A stretch of 60,000 bases of DNA from Liolophura sinensis (GCF_032854445.1 NC_088301.1:250001-310000), one strand, 5' to 3'. Positions 41,001 through 56,000 are shown, counted from the stretch's first letter. The notes: generated from the sequence alone by a model not told the origin. Translations and numbers: made by a program.

Positions 41001-44000
41001 AATTTCTATCCATAAAATGATAAATTAAACATATACTTTTTATTTCTTGATACACAAATGAGGTTGTGTTCTTCTACATACAAATAAAAGTTGTTTTTTT
41101 TTCTATGCTTGTCAAGTGGATCACGCAAAGCCGGAAAGTTTACTGTGGACGTCACTTCTGGAAACGTCAAAATATTGACAGAAAACATGCATAAAATGAA
41201 CGGGCATCTTTGTTAACTTTTTTTTTTGAATTTTTTTTCATTCCCCTCATTAACATAATCTGATTTTTAGAGTTTCTTTGCATCCTTTAAATTTTGGTTA
41301 GTTAGTGCTAATACAGAAACCTCGTAGTTTGACATTCATTGGACTCAATCTACTGAACCAAAAACATGAAATTTGCAACTCAAATACATTTATCTGTATT
41401 AAACTTACAATTCACAAACTTGATGTTGAGTTTTTCTTTTGAAAAAGAGTTGGTCTACAACTATGTCATATCTACCACTATCCCACGCAGTCCACTCCTA
41501 AATTTCCCCTTAAAATGTATCACACACAAAACACTGTCCTCCAGTCTAGTTCTTAGAGTAAATGTTTTACCTTTTGTCAGGAATTTAGTAATTTATGGTA
41601 TTTAACATGTACACACCGAATCAATGATGGAATATCCCCCTCATGTTATTGTGCTCTTTATGTGTGAAAACCCTGATCTCAATAGTTGTAGCACTTTTTA
41701 AGATACCACCCCTAACATTTTGTTTAAAATTGCTTCCCTCTTATTGAACGCTGGCACTCATTGTATGACATAAGCTTGGCTAAAAGTATACAAAAGTCAG
41801 TTAAATGTTTGTTTTGTCACGCCCCTTGAAAGTGTTAGTCTAGGCAAAAATATGATTTCATAAAAAGTGAACTTACCCTGCTTAAATTCTCCTTCAGTTA
41901 GTTCTCCAGGGACAGAGGCTAAATTGTCACAGGACTGAAATACAAGAGACTGGAGGATCAGAACCCATTGTGATCACATTCAGAATGTGTGATATTATTA
42001 TGGATGTACAATAGCAGACACATGGATGGAACGCACAGACACAAAGTTAACCAATACAATACCACCATGCCATCAACCTGATGCAAGTAGTCTGAGGGGT
42101 TATCAGAAAACTGCCACATAATGTTAATACTTCTTGTGTCTTAATTGCTAGAAGCATTTTACTGGCATCCATGTCAACTTCCCTTCAAAAGAGATACTAC
42201 AATGACTTTAACAACTTTATCATGAGAACACGCAGGAATTCGCAGGTGCTCATTCTCATGATTTACTCCACACAGTTGCCCGGCTTTCTTCATCCCATAA
42301 ACACGAGTGCCATCATAAAAATTCTTGACCATGGCTCTTTAACACCAGTGGAATAAATAAATCAACTGCACAAGAAATATACCTTTGCCACGAGTAGAGA
42401 GAGTTGATATGTTTTAATACACCCCCCATTATGACAGAAGCCTGATGTAACATGGCATTCCACTGTATACCTATGGCCTGTGCTATCTACGGTACTCTAC
42501 ATCAAGTGCCTTGCAAGTTATTTTCAAACAGGATTTTTTTTCTATACTTTCCACTGAGCTTAACCCTAATGGGAGAAGACAGGGCAGTATTCTGAACATC
42601 TGTGGGAGAGGTTAAGGGCGATGAAGAATACGATGATAGCGGGTACAAACACTTTGGGTGATTTAGTGTTAACGGAGATGGGCTTTCAAAATATGGCCTA
42701 TGGCTATAGCACTTGTCTTACGCAACATGAAATACCATCGCTTGAACATCCCCAGTGTTTAGGCAAAGGAATAGCAAACAAACTTCAGAGGTAATGGTGA
42801 GCAAATTCAATACACATGTATATGTTTTTTCTCAAGACTACTTCAACAGATGTGAAGTACTGGACAACATTTCCACCCAGCAGCTTCCTCTAGGACTGAT
42901 TTGATAGCAATGTAAATAGACTGTTCCTGTCCAAATGTCCAGAAAGCAATACTACAGTTTATTTAATATTTTTACATAATTATGGCCATTAGCTGTGTCA
43001 ATTAATTGTCATGTATGGCAGAGTAAGTTTACACATAAAAATGACTAATACCCTCCTTATAACTGTGAACATTACATATATGTATAGACTATACATGAAA
43101 GATCTCTCATCAGGACTTGTGACAACCAAGCTACAAGGCACATTCAAACTTTTTTCTGGGGCCGGGTTCATGAAGTATACTTAAGTGTTATGTTGTCCTA
43201 AGCTAAGTTGTCATGGTAGTTAAGGGAAAACTTAGCTTAGTCATCTTCATAAAACTGGCCCCTTGATAATACAGTGAGTTCTGATAGGTGTCAAAAATCA
43301 TCAACCCTGTTACCCGAGATCAACCAATGCTGTATATGAGGTCAAGGGTCACAAGTGGAGGTTTGTGGTCTAGGTTAAGGTCTAAGGCCAATGGTCAAAA
43401 TGTATATCAAATAAACAACAGGTTTGGCATTACACTACTACAAATGGTCCAAGTTACTGAATACAGGCTTTATATATGATATTTCAGCTGAAGTTTAGCA
43501 TTTTTCAAGTGACTTTATATATGATATTTCAGCTGAAGTTTAGCATTTTTCAACTGACACGTTTTGCTTCATCCTGATTAATTCATCCAGTTTATTGGAC
43601 CATTTTGTACAAACACTGTCCAGCCCAGGCCACTCACACATCACATATAACCTTTACCATACATGTAGTGCAGCAGCTTCAAATATAAGACAAGCTTCAT
43701 TCCATGTATGTATTATGGACTGAGATAAATAGATTTGAATTCAGACTGATTGACCACAATACTCTTCCACTCGTCACCCCCCCCCCCCCCCCCCTGTTTT
43801 CTCACCCTGGGGTTCTGTGCATGACTTGCCTGTCACACAGAGATTTACAAGCATCACCTGAACATTGCTTAAAGACTACCACTTTGTACAAACTGAGATG
43901 TAATATTTAGGTGAACCCTAACTCTTTATTTGCAAGGAAAGTTGATTTTAACTGACAGTAAATAAAGCCGAAATAACCAAGGTACATTCTGACTTAGTTA

Positions 44001-47000
44001 ACCCCCATTTGGCCAAAGCCAGACATAGACATTGCCTATGGCATTAGGCCATTTTTAGGGATGACACGTTCCATTAAGTTTAAAGCTGCACACATAGTTA
44101 CTAAGAGGGAAGCTTCTTGATCAACATATGTGAAAACTTCAGTGGTTATATGGCTCTATCCCTCAGGCTCAGAAGCCGCTTTCATGGGCTGTATACTGTT
44201 CCTGTACCTTGTGAGCACTGTGGTACTTATCAACCTCACTAATTACTGCAGCTAAGTATGAAAGATATAGGTTATAAGTGCTCTTGGTAGCTCTACAGAA
44301 ACTCACTGGTAAAGATCTCTCTTGAGTCACTGTTACATACCACTGGTTAGACAACATATGTCTAAGTCTTTGTTAGGTTTGAATCTTCAAAACCATCATA
44401 CATCAGATTAAAACTTCATTTAAAAGTCTACACCAAAAATTAAAAAAGCACATAGGTCAAAATTAAATTTGATTAAAGTGAAAATTTTATCCTTAATTTC
44501 AACTCTCTGCTGCCTAGCTGATTCCAGCTACATGTACCATTTTGGATTCATTATTACCAAAACTCTTTCCTGCTCAAACACATAGAATAAACCTTGATTT
44601 CACTTTCAAAGTATAAACTTAATTAACACATTTATTTAACTAAAAGGTGTTTTTTTTTCACTTGTTGAAACTAGGGAGAGCCCAAGGGAAAATCATCAGG
44701 CTGAATCTACCTTTCATGTGACACTACAGAGGGCTGGTTAAACCCTATATAAACCCTAATACTGTAATTCTCCAAACTTCTCACCTGGTGGCAAGCCTGT
44801 ATTCATGCATACTCTGAAGACATTATTCCATGTAGACTGATAAAATTATACATTTTGCAAAGCCCTGAAATGGTTCCATCCAACCAATAAAATTTTGTTT
44901 CCCCCCAAAAAGTTGCTCTTTCGTGTGGGGAAAGCTGGAGGAATTTGGGTACCTTTGGTCTGAACATTCATTTTTCACACAAAGTTTGATCGACTACTGT
45001 TATAATGGTGCAAGCGGCGGCATAATTATTTATTTATCCGAAAATCCAAATACCTGTTTGTTATTTATATACATGTATGTTTATACATTTTCACAGAATG
45101 CAAGGTTAATGTGTTTTGAGTTCACACAAACCAGCCTGTTTAAAAAGTGCATCTGTAACAGTTCTGCTGGTTACAATAACCATGGCAGAGCTTTGCTGCT
45201 TTTTAACCCAGTTTAACCCAGTACAACTACACTGAATTCTATACAGCAGGGATATAGGGTATCACCATCATGGCAGGTGACAGCACAATGTAAAACATTC
45301 CATAACAGATGAGCAAATAATAGTTTTAACCCCTTGTAAGCCTCCACTGAGCCACACAGGAGGACAGGTTCAGGAGGTGGTAAGCAGAGAAGCCTAATAT
45401 ACATTGTGTCAAGTGCCTACACATTATAATATACACTGTGGCAAGTGTCTACATGTTATAATATACACTGTGGCAAGTGTTTACATATTATAACATACAT
45501 TGTGGCAAGTGTCTATATATTATAATATACACTGTGCCAAGTGCCTATGAATTATAATATACTCTGTGCAAAATGTCTACATATTATAATATACACTGTG
45601 GAAAGTGTCTACATATTATAATATACACTGTGGCAAGTGCCTACACATTATAATATACTGTGGCAAGTGTCTACATGTTATAATATACACTGTGGCAAGT
45701 GTTTACATATTATAACATACATTGTGGCAAGTGTCTATATATTATAATATACATTGTGGCAAGTGTCTACATATTATAATATACACTGTGGCAAGTGTCT
45801 ACATATGATAATATACATTGTGGCAAGTGTCTACATGTTATAATATACATCGTGGCAAGTGTCTCAATATTATAATAACAAATATACTGTTTCTGAAAGG
45901 TTGCTATACTGTGGAAAGTTGCAGTCATATTGCACATTAGTTCTGTAAAATGTGTATTCCAACATTTCACAAATCACATTCACACTGAATTATCACTATT
46001 CAGGTGTCCAAAATTGTAAATAAGATATATAATTCCGTTATTAAAACTTAACAGAAAAATGTATTCACAACTTAGTTCTTTCTACAATATTGTGAACTGC
46101 CACAGCAGCACTCTGGTAAATCATTTTAAGCACATTTAAAATACATAATGTAGGTGAGAGTAAGTCCATGCAAACAATCTTACCCAGAGTACGTAAGTCT
46201 TCTTCTTCATCATGATTAATCAGTGTGTGACCTGATCAGGTGCATGTGGACGGTCAGGTAGTTGTACATTACAAGTAACACAACATCCAACTCGTCAAAG
46301 CAGCTGGTGAAACTGATGAGTTTGTCATTTACAGGTAGCCCCACCAGGTAGCCCCATATACAACTCATTAAGGTAGCTGGTGAAACTGACTAGTTTGTCA
46401 CTTACAGGTAACCCCACATTCAACTGATTTTAGGTAGCCTGTGAAAAAGGATGACTCTGGTCAGGTACAGGTACAGGTAATTTGCAGGTAACCCAACAAC
46501 AAAGTGATCAAGGTAGCCGGTGAAACTGATAACAATGACAGTGAATATCCCCAAATCAGGAACACCTTAACTGGTAAATGAGCGATATCCAACAGGTATG
46601 ATGCATCAAACTGCTGCATGAAGCATAGGACTCAGTCCAAATCACTGGTAAGGGTCAGTTTTACAATGAATGACTCTGGACCAATCATACATGTAGGTTC
46701 TCTATAGTGGTGGTGCCAACACAGGTAACACATTATAAAAGTCTAATGAAGGTAATGTGAGCAATCATAAACTCTGTAATCTTACTGCCGATTTACCTTA
46801 GATCAGACTGACAACAACCCCTGGTAACCAATACTTTCTGGTCCAGTCCTGGTGTATAAGACCAATGTAAGGCCGTCTGACCATGCAAGCTACATTTTCG
46901 TTGTAAAAACAGGGCTTCAGGGGTACATACATGTACATATATCCGTGTGTACAGTATGTACATGTAAACAGACACAAGTACCCCAGGCTGGGAGGTCAGA

Positions 47001-50000
47001 GGCAGGCAAGCTGGGAGGACTTCAGATCTGATAGCCACAGTTGTTCTTCATACTGTCCAGGGTAAGCCACGCTCACCTATTTGAGCAATGGTCAAAGCTG
47101 GTCAGATATTCAAGCCTTTCCACACTACAGGGTAGAAATCCTCAAAGATACAGCCATGCTCTGTCAAACAACCCAAGGCAATGAGCAGAGGAGCCCAACT
47201 CCTACTGCCAGCAGATTTTGCTCAGACCCCATGAGAGCTATACATGTAGTAGGATTTATAACATCCCTAGGAAGTAATGAAGCCTGTTACGCCCAATGGT
47301 GTAACCCGTGTAAGGAGTACCAGCGTAATACCTTGTTTAGTACTACTCCAGCCTCTGCTACTGGAAACAGGCTGCTCTAAATATGGACAGTCATGACGAT
47401 AAATATGGACAGGAAATAACTTCCTCTTATATTAAAACACAGACTGATTATTATGGCCGGGTTTCCCAAGGCTGTCTTAGAACTCAGATCATGTCAGACA
47501 AACAATCACCCCATTGATATGGGTGGTGAAAATAGCCGGTCAATGGAGCATGACCAGGATGAAAAAACAGTTCCCCAGCATCCCATGAGCATGTCCTTAA
47601 TGCTGTCCATAACAAACGCTTATCTTAAGTACAGACATCTTTAGGGCTGACACTGCAAGCCAATACTCCTTGCTCTGTATGCTTTCAATTAGCGGTATTC
47701 CCTTCACAAAAACACATTTTGCCTCAACTCTGACTTGTCACTGCAGGCTGGAAAGCTGGGCTGCTATGATTTATCACACGTTATGGGCAGGTTTATTTTG
47801 GTGGCTGAGGCGCTATCTTACTCGTCTTCACCTTTTCCCCTGTTATTTTCATGCCACACTGGGCCAGCCGCATCAACGAATATCAACAGCTCTACGCACA
47901 CATAAATATTACATGTTTTGTACTGGGCTGAATTTGGGTCATAAAGAGAACTCATTTTTACATCCAACAAAAGGACTGCTTCTCAGCACACAATGTGTAT
48001 GATATTGTGTTTTTGAATATGAAAAGTTTAAAACATTAATTAGGGTAGACACACAGTGTGTATAAATATCTACCTAGATGTAATGTGAAGCAGTGTGTAA
48101 GAGGATGTCACCTCTGTGTGTAACTCTGCCTGGGACAGCCTCCACACTCCACCCCCACAGACTCCCCCTCCCCACACCCAACCTCCTCTAATATCCCCCT
48201 ACCAGCACTACCCGCTGTCAACTGATACACTCCCACCCTGGACCCTGAACATTGACTGGTAACCAGTCTCACAGAGTACAAAAAATAAATTGTGTTAATA
48301 ACAGCAGGCTAGTACCATAGACTCTCAATGTGTCTGCAGAGATGAAGTTAACATTGGATGTATTTTATCCTATGGAATGATTGCATTGGGCAATGAAAGG
48401 GGGAAAAAAGATGAAAGATGAAAAAAAAGAGATAATTCTCCCATAAAAAGTCCATGTAGTACACACATTCTCCTCACACTTTTATCAGAAACATACATTA
48501 CACCTGTCATGTTTGTGCATACAGGGTATCTCACTAGAATATTCTCATACATATAGCAGGATATGTTTGTGTTTTCTTCCCTTGGGTGATGACAATTGGC
48601 TATTATCTTGATGGTAGATACAACTACTGCACTTACTGGTTTCATCACAGAAACAAAATTAAACACAGACTCTGCCTATTTATGACAACTGTTTTGCACC
48701 CATTATTTCTGGAGTTGAATTCAACAACGTCTGACGCTGATGGACAGCGGTGAAACACAATACATTTGTGAATAATTGATAGAGTTTACCTTTTTAGCTT
48801 TGTAAGGCCCTCTCTCTGTCCGTTTCTCTGTAGTTTTTGACCACCTACCTTTTCAGCTCTGTAAGGCCCTCCCTCAGTCCGTTTCTCTGTAGTTTTTGAC
48901 CACCTACCTTTTCAGCTCTGTAAGGCCCTCCCTCAGTCCGTTTCTCTGTAGTTTTTGACCACCTACCTTTTCAGCTCTATAATGCCCTCCCTCAGTCCGT
49001 TTCTCTGTAGTTTTTGACCACCTACCTTTTCAGCTCTGTAATGCCCTCCCTCAGTCCGTTTCTCTGTAGTTTTTGACCACCTACCTTTTCAGCTCTGTAA
49101 TGCCCTCCCTCAGTCCGTTTCTCTGTAGTTTTTGACCACCTACCTTTTCAGCTCTGTAATGCCCTCCCTCAGTCCGTTTCTCTGTAGTTTTTGACCACCT
49201 ACCTTTTCAGCTCTGTAAGGTCCTCTCTCGGTCTGTGGCTCTGTAATTTTTGACCACCTACCTTTTTAGCCCTGTGATGCCCTCTCTCCATCCTTTTCTC
49301 TGTAATTTTTGACCACCTATATCTTTTAACATGGGCCATTCCCAATAACAAGTTGTCAGTGAACACGACAGCATCAACTGTGTGAGGGACGTCACAGCTA
49401 TTAGGAATTTGTGCTTTCTGATTTAAAACATATATTAATACAAAAAAATGCAGATGCCCTTGTGTTGACTCCTGCAATCAACTCATAAAGTAGCAAAAAT
49501 TTCACTTTGAGAGTCAAATATATTACAGTATTTCACCTAAAGTTTGGCCTCTAAAAATGCACTTTCAGAATCACAAAGGCTTTGGAATGACATTTTTGAT
49601 GTTAACTCTTACGTTTTTCTCATAAGAAATTAAACTTTACACAAAAACTGTTAAGTTGCCCTACAAGATAGATGAATCAGTCAGAATGAAGCAAAATTTG
49701 TCACTTGACAAAAGCTAAACTTTTTAAGTGAAATAGAGTAATTCATTTTCTGCATGCTGTACTAACTCTGAACAAACACATCTTGCTCAGTTAGCTTTAT
49801 TTGGGGCAGAAATAAATGAGTTAGGACTGATACACAATAGTTGCCCTTCTCCCCAGCATACTTCCTACATATCCATTACTTGAACACTCACATGACACAT
49901 ACATGGAGCAGTGTATGAATTACGCATAGCCATGTATGTCTCCTCTGACATTCTATGTTTATATCAAATCTGAGGTATCATATCTGTTCTCAGCGATGAC

Positions 50001-53000
50001 ACAAAGGCCTCATATGTCAATGGGAACTATCCATTCAAGGATAACAAAAACAATTTTGTATGAGCTTTCTATATTCATCCCCCAAACAATTACAGGATGC
50101 CATGTATACAACATAAGTAAAGAGAAATTACCCAGGTGGGATAATCTAAATGTTATTTGTCCCAGCATCTCTTACCTGCCATCCGCGTACACTTCTATCT
50201 TCTAGGCCTGTGACTTTATCTCCAGGAACTTACGTCTATTTCTCATCAGCAAACATCAAAAAATATTACATCAATTTTCTCCGATATGTAATCTCTAGAT
50301 AAAACATTATTAAATATAATATGGGAAACCCAGAGAAATGGTTACCGAATCCAGCACAACCATTCACGATGAATCTAGTTTTAGAAACCATTTCTATTAT
50401 GCATTATTATACACATGTATGTATGTAGAGGAATTAGTGTCAAAATGCCTGCTAGCCACAACATCCACTACCAAGAATAATGCAAAGGTCTAGTGGCAAT
50501 GACTACTTTTAGATGATGTTGGATTTTTAGTCAATCACACTGGACCAACTTTCAATTTTCTGACAACTGAAGCAAGCTTAGGTGTTTCCAGATTTTCTGT
50601 GTACGCTGAGCTGATTACCCACTAACAATTCAGCCAATTCTAGCATTGATGTACCAAATTACCCGCTAGCCACAACAAGCTTACGTTTCCATGTTTTCTG
50701 TGTATGCTGAGCTGATTACCCTACACTCCAGGCCCTGAGAACACTGACCTATTGATGACAACTCGCTGACAATTCAGCCAATTCTAGCATTGATGTACCA
50801 AATTACCCACTAGCCACAACAAGCTTACGTTTCCAGGTTTTCTGTGTATGCTGAGCTGATTACCCTACACTCCAGGCCCCAAGAACACTGACCTATTGAT
50901 GACAACTCGCTGACAATTCAGCCAATTCTAGGATTGATGTACCAAATTACCCGCTAGCCACAACAAGCTTACGCTTCCAGGTTTTCTATGTACGCTGAGC
51001 TGATTACCCTACAGTTCAACCTCTCAGAACACTGACCTACTGATGATAACTCACTAACAATTCAGCCTATTCTACCATTGATGTGACTTAAAGATATGAC
51101 TGTCTGAGACTGATAACATCTGCAGTGCTAAGATAATGTAATCACTGCCTTTATTTTTCTCCTGTTGTTTTTTCTCCTTAATTTTTGCAAGGCCTGTTGA
51201 AATTTAATCCACATCTTCAACCTTTTTAACCACTAAAGCACTTTTTCAGTAGAATTTATGCATAAAGATATGCTAAAAATAATGCTAAAAAAGGCAGAAT
51301 GTCAACAAATGAACAATTAATCAATCAATGTTGACTCTGTCCTGAAAATTTGCATTTTTACAGGTTTATCTTTGTGATCTTGTTTGATTTTTTTTTGTAA
51401 GCAATTAACCATTTGCTAAACACAGGTAAACAGGTAAAATGGCGTGTTTAGTGACAGGTAAATACACATACACGGGGGCTGCCATGTTCTGCTAACACAA
51501 ACTGCAGTCATAAAGCGAGGCTACTCGAGGCCTTCGACAGATCATAATGTTCACCTTGATCTCCAAGTCTGCTGCCACATACAGGGGATGGTCGTGTCAG
51601 GTCTCAATTGCTAGTGTATGCAAAGTAACAACGCGACTCTGGAATCAGCAGAAGTTGTAGTTTTACTACACACACGCTTGCTTATGATGCAATTCTAATC
51701 TCCTATTTATGATGAGCTGAACATAATGTGCTCTGTAAGTCATGTGCTCACAAATAAACTACCGCAATAGTATCCTGAACTCTGCCTTCTCAATGGCTAA
51801 CTACATGTGGGTTCAAAATATGGTGACCTGTATGCAGATCTCACTTCTTTTCTCGGTTTGGGGCCTTACGCTTTATTAACAAAAATTAAAGCTCGCTGCT
51901 AAAACATCCTAAGATATTAAAAGCAAAGGACTTTCATTCCCAGTATAACTAATCTAAGGGTCACATTCTAATCAGTCACATTCAGGATGTTTCCCTCTCT
52001 CTTTAAGACAATGTTGGTCAGGCCTATGGATAGAGTCCCTGGACTCATCCCTGTATTGGCCGTACATGTATGACTAAAATAGGCCTGATTATACCTCAGC
52101 CATGACAGCACCAGGGAGTACCAGCACTACGAAGTATAGGCACCAGGGAATACCGGCACCAGGGAGTACCAGCACCAGGGAGTCCCAGCACCAGGGAGTA
52201 CCAGCACAACAGCTCATGGAGACACTGGCTAGTACTGACTACATTTACCAGCCTATAACATGCATGTACATATAACATGGACTCGTTTGCGACTGTACAC
52301 TTTATCCTTACATTGTGCCCAAGAAATTTTAATACATAGTTCCAACAGCTGCCTTCTTTTTCTTCTGGTCTGGCAATGTTAGTGATGTATAAGTACTGTA
52401 ATTCTTCAACTTTTTGCATGTTTGTGTTTATTCAAGCATATTCTGAAGGCATTATGCTGTGCAGAATGATAAAATTATATTTTTTGTGAAGCACCAAAAT
52501 TCGCCAATCCAACCAATGTAGATTTGTCTCCAAAATCAAATGTAAAATGAGAAAAAATTGCACTGAAAGTTGGTCTTTCATATGCGAAAAGGTTGAGGAA
52601 TAAGGGTACACATAGTTATTATGTCTAAGATATGTGATGATTCAAATGATCAGGACACCTAAGTGTACATATTCAAAGTGTACCTGTCATCGATATGTAA
52701 ATCTAATTTCTCATGGATCATCAAAATATCATTAGCCATGGTAATAAGAAAACATACTGGGAATCCAAATTCATAAATTACTTCATGACTTACAAACACA
52801 AAGATACCTGTAGCTCCTCTTCACCAAATTAAGAAGATCACACAAGGAATAATCTGCATTGTAATTGCAGATTACAACAATTTAACGCTCTGATTGACAA
52901 ACATGTACAATATACTGTCTTTTTTCTACAGGATTTTTGCTACAAATCACGTGATTGATTGCATAAACCATCTGGATTATGACAACAAACATGTGTTTGA

Positions 53001-56000
53001 AGACGCTGGCCAGAAATACAAAACACAAGACTGTTTATGAGTGACGACTGTTGTCCCAAAGTTTATAACAGCTCCATACATTATACAGACAAAATTCAAA
53101 ACAAGGTAATTGATGGCATGAAGAGAAATAATCCTGTAAAACTATAATGAATAATAAATAAGCAAACAACATGAAACACTCTATTATTAGACAAACTGAT
53201 CAAACCAACAATCATCACATCTGGCTCATGATGGATCGGCTTCGGCCTCACATATTTGTATTTACTTACAAGGTTTCATCAGACTTTGCTGAAAACACCA
53301 CCAGAGCATTCTCCACATACTGTATTAACAGCAGAAAGTTGAACATCAAAAGGGGCATCACCAGCTAAGGAGACTACCTTAACTACAAAGTGGAAATGCT
53401 ATATACTCTCAGAGTTACCTACCTTTGTTTTCACATCACCTTCCTCTGGAACTTCTGTGTCTCCCATCAGATATTCTGACACACTGTGGACAGAACAAGT
53501 GCAAATGACTCCAGAGAAGATGGCAAAACATTGGCAAATGACTCCAGAAAAGATGACAAAACATGGGCAAATAACTCCAGAGAAGATGACAAAACATATG
53601 CAAATGACTCCACAGAAGATGACAGAACATGGGCAAATGACTCGAGAGAAGATGACAAAACATATGCAAATGACTCCACAGAAGATGACAAAACATATGC
53701 AAATGGCTCCACAGAAGATGACAGAACATGGGCAAATGACTCCAGAGAAGATGACAAAACATGAGCAAATGACTCCAGAGAAGACGACAGAACATGGGCA
53801 AGTGATTCCTGAGAAGATGACAGAACATGGGCAAATGACTGCACAGAAGATGACAAAACATAGGCAAATGACTCCACAGAAAATGGCAAAACATAGACAA
53901 ATGACTCCAGAGAAGATGACAAAACATGGGCATATGATTACTGAGAAAATGACAGAACATGGGCAAAGGACTCCAGAGAAGACGACAGAACATGGGCAAA
54001 TGACTCAAAAGAAAATGACAGAACATGGGCAAATGACTCCAGAGAAGATGACAAAACATGGGCAAATGATTCCTGAGAAAATGACAAAACATGGGCAAAT
54101 GACTCACGAGAAGATGACCAAACATGGGCAAATGACTCAAAAGAAAATGACAGAACATGGGCAAAGCACTCAAAAGAAAATGACAAAACATAGGCAAATG
54201 ACTCGAAAGAAAATGACAGAGCATGGGCAAAGGACTCGGAAGAAAATGACAGAACATGGGCAAATGACTCGGAAAAAAAATGACAGAACATGGGCAAATG
54301 ACTCGAAAGAAAATAACCGAACATGGGCAAAGGACAACAGAAGATGACAGAACATGGACAAATGACTCAAAGGAAGAGATGACACACATGCCTTAAGTGA
54401 CATATTGCAGTAAGTCTCAAACACCCTTGTCAAGAACTTGATTCACAGACATGAATGCAAAATCAAAACACCACCACCACATACAGCTATCATTTATTTA
54501 TGATTCCAGCCTATTTATGAAGTGGCATGTTATTGACTATTTTCTGATTTTAAAAAAGGGAATTGTACATGTATACTGTTTCTACCTGTTAATGTAATTT
54601 TATAGATGTCTTCTAGGAAGAACAAATTGTACAATTTGACAAAGTTACCCTCTTCAATGCTTCATTCATTCACAACTTCAAGGAGAGACATATTTTTTCC
54701 ATATCTTTTTTATTCTTCATCGAACATACAGTATTGTGCAGAAAAAAAGAAGAAAAGAACAGTTTAAAACACTCATTTTCATCAATATCATTTAAGGTGC
54801 CAATACCATGAAATTCACAATTCGTAATAAGAGCCTGCCCTGCAAAAACATCCCCCCTGTGGCTGGTTACTGCCTGGCTTGTGGACTACTGATCTCACCT
54901 GCTGCTGAAGGCCAGGGCCAGCTGATCTATGGCGTCACACAGTTGTCTCTTCTCCTCCTCCACCTCCTCCTCATAGCTATAATCTATACACAGGATAAAC
55001 AACAAACAACAGGTAGTTATAATCTATACAAAGGATAACCACGTGGTTATAATTTGTACACAGGATAAACAACAGGTGGCTATAATCTGTAAACGTAACA
55101 AACAACACATGGTTATTATCTCACAGGATAAAAACCAAGTGGTTATAATTTGAACACAGGATAAACAACAGGTGGCTATAATCTGTAAACGTAACAAACA
55201 ACACATGGTTATTATCTCACAGGATAAAAACCAAGTGGTTATAATTTGTACACAGGATAAACAACAGGTGGCTATAATCTGTAAACGTAACAAACAACAC
55301 ATGGTTATTATCTCACAGGATAAAAACCAAGTGGTTATAATTTGTACACAGGATAAACAACAGGTGGCTATAATCTGTAAACGTAATAAACAACACATGG
55401 TTATTATCTCACAGGATAAAAACCAAGTGGTTATAATTTGTACACAGGATAAACAACAGGTGGCTATAATCTGTAAACGTAACAAACAACACATGGTTAT
55501 TATCTCACAGGATAAAAACCAAGTGGTTATAATTTGTACACAGGATAAACAACAGGTGGCTATAATCTGTAAACGTAACAAACAACACATGGTTATTATC
55601 TCACAGGATAAAAACCAAGTGGTTATAATCTGTACACAGGATAAACAGATGGCTATAATCTGTACACACAATTATTTCAGGGATTACTGAAAGGATTATG
55701 TTGTCTAACATAGTGAATGGAACAGGGGACATGTGGCATAACGCCCTTTTGGCTCTTCACATCATACTAGAATGTAACATAATGCCAATTTAGGTCTTCG
55801 AATCACACTAGAATGTGGCATAACGCCTCTTTGGCTCTCCACCTCACACTAGAATGTGGCATAATGCCTCTTTGGCTCTCCACCTCACACTAGAATATGG
55901 AATAATGCGTCTTTGGCTCTTCATATCACACTAGAATGTGGCATAACGCCTCTTTGGCTCTCCACCTCACACTAGAATATGGAATAATGCGTCTTTGGCT

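Noticed and set aside
47081-48002. Plus-strand open frames of 99 and 110 codons
   Set aside because: No recognisable domain, no splice structure, intronic in the RhoGAP gene.
53436-54389. Open frames of 296 and 317 codons on both strands
   Set aside because: Product of the 33-bp (11-codon) repeat. Both strands open at once, no start context, no domain, intronic position.
55024-55690. Open frames of 215 (minus) and 172 (plus) codons
   Set aside because: Caused by the 96-bp repeat length. The frame differs from that of the adjoining real exon.
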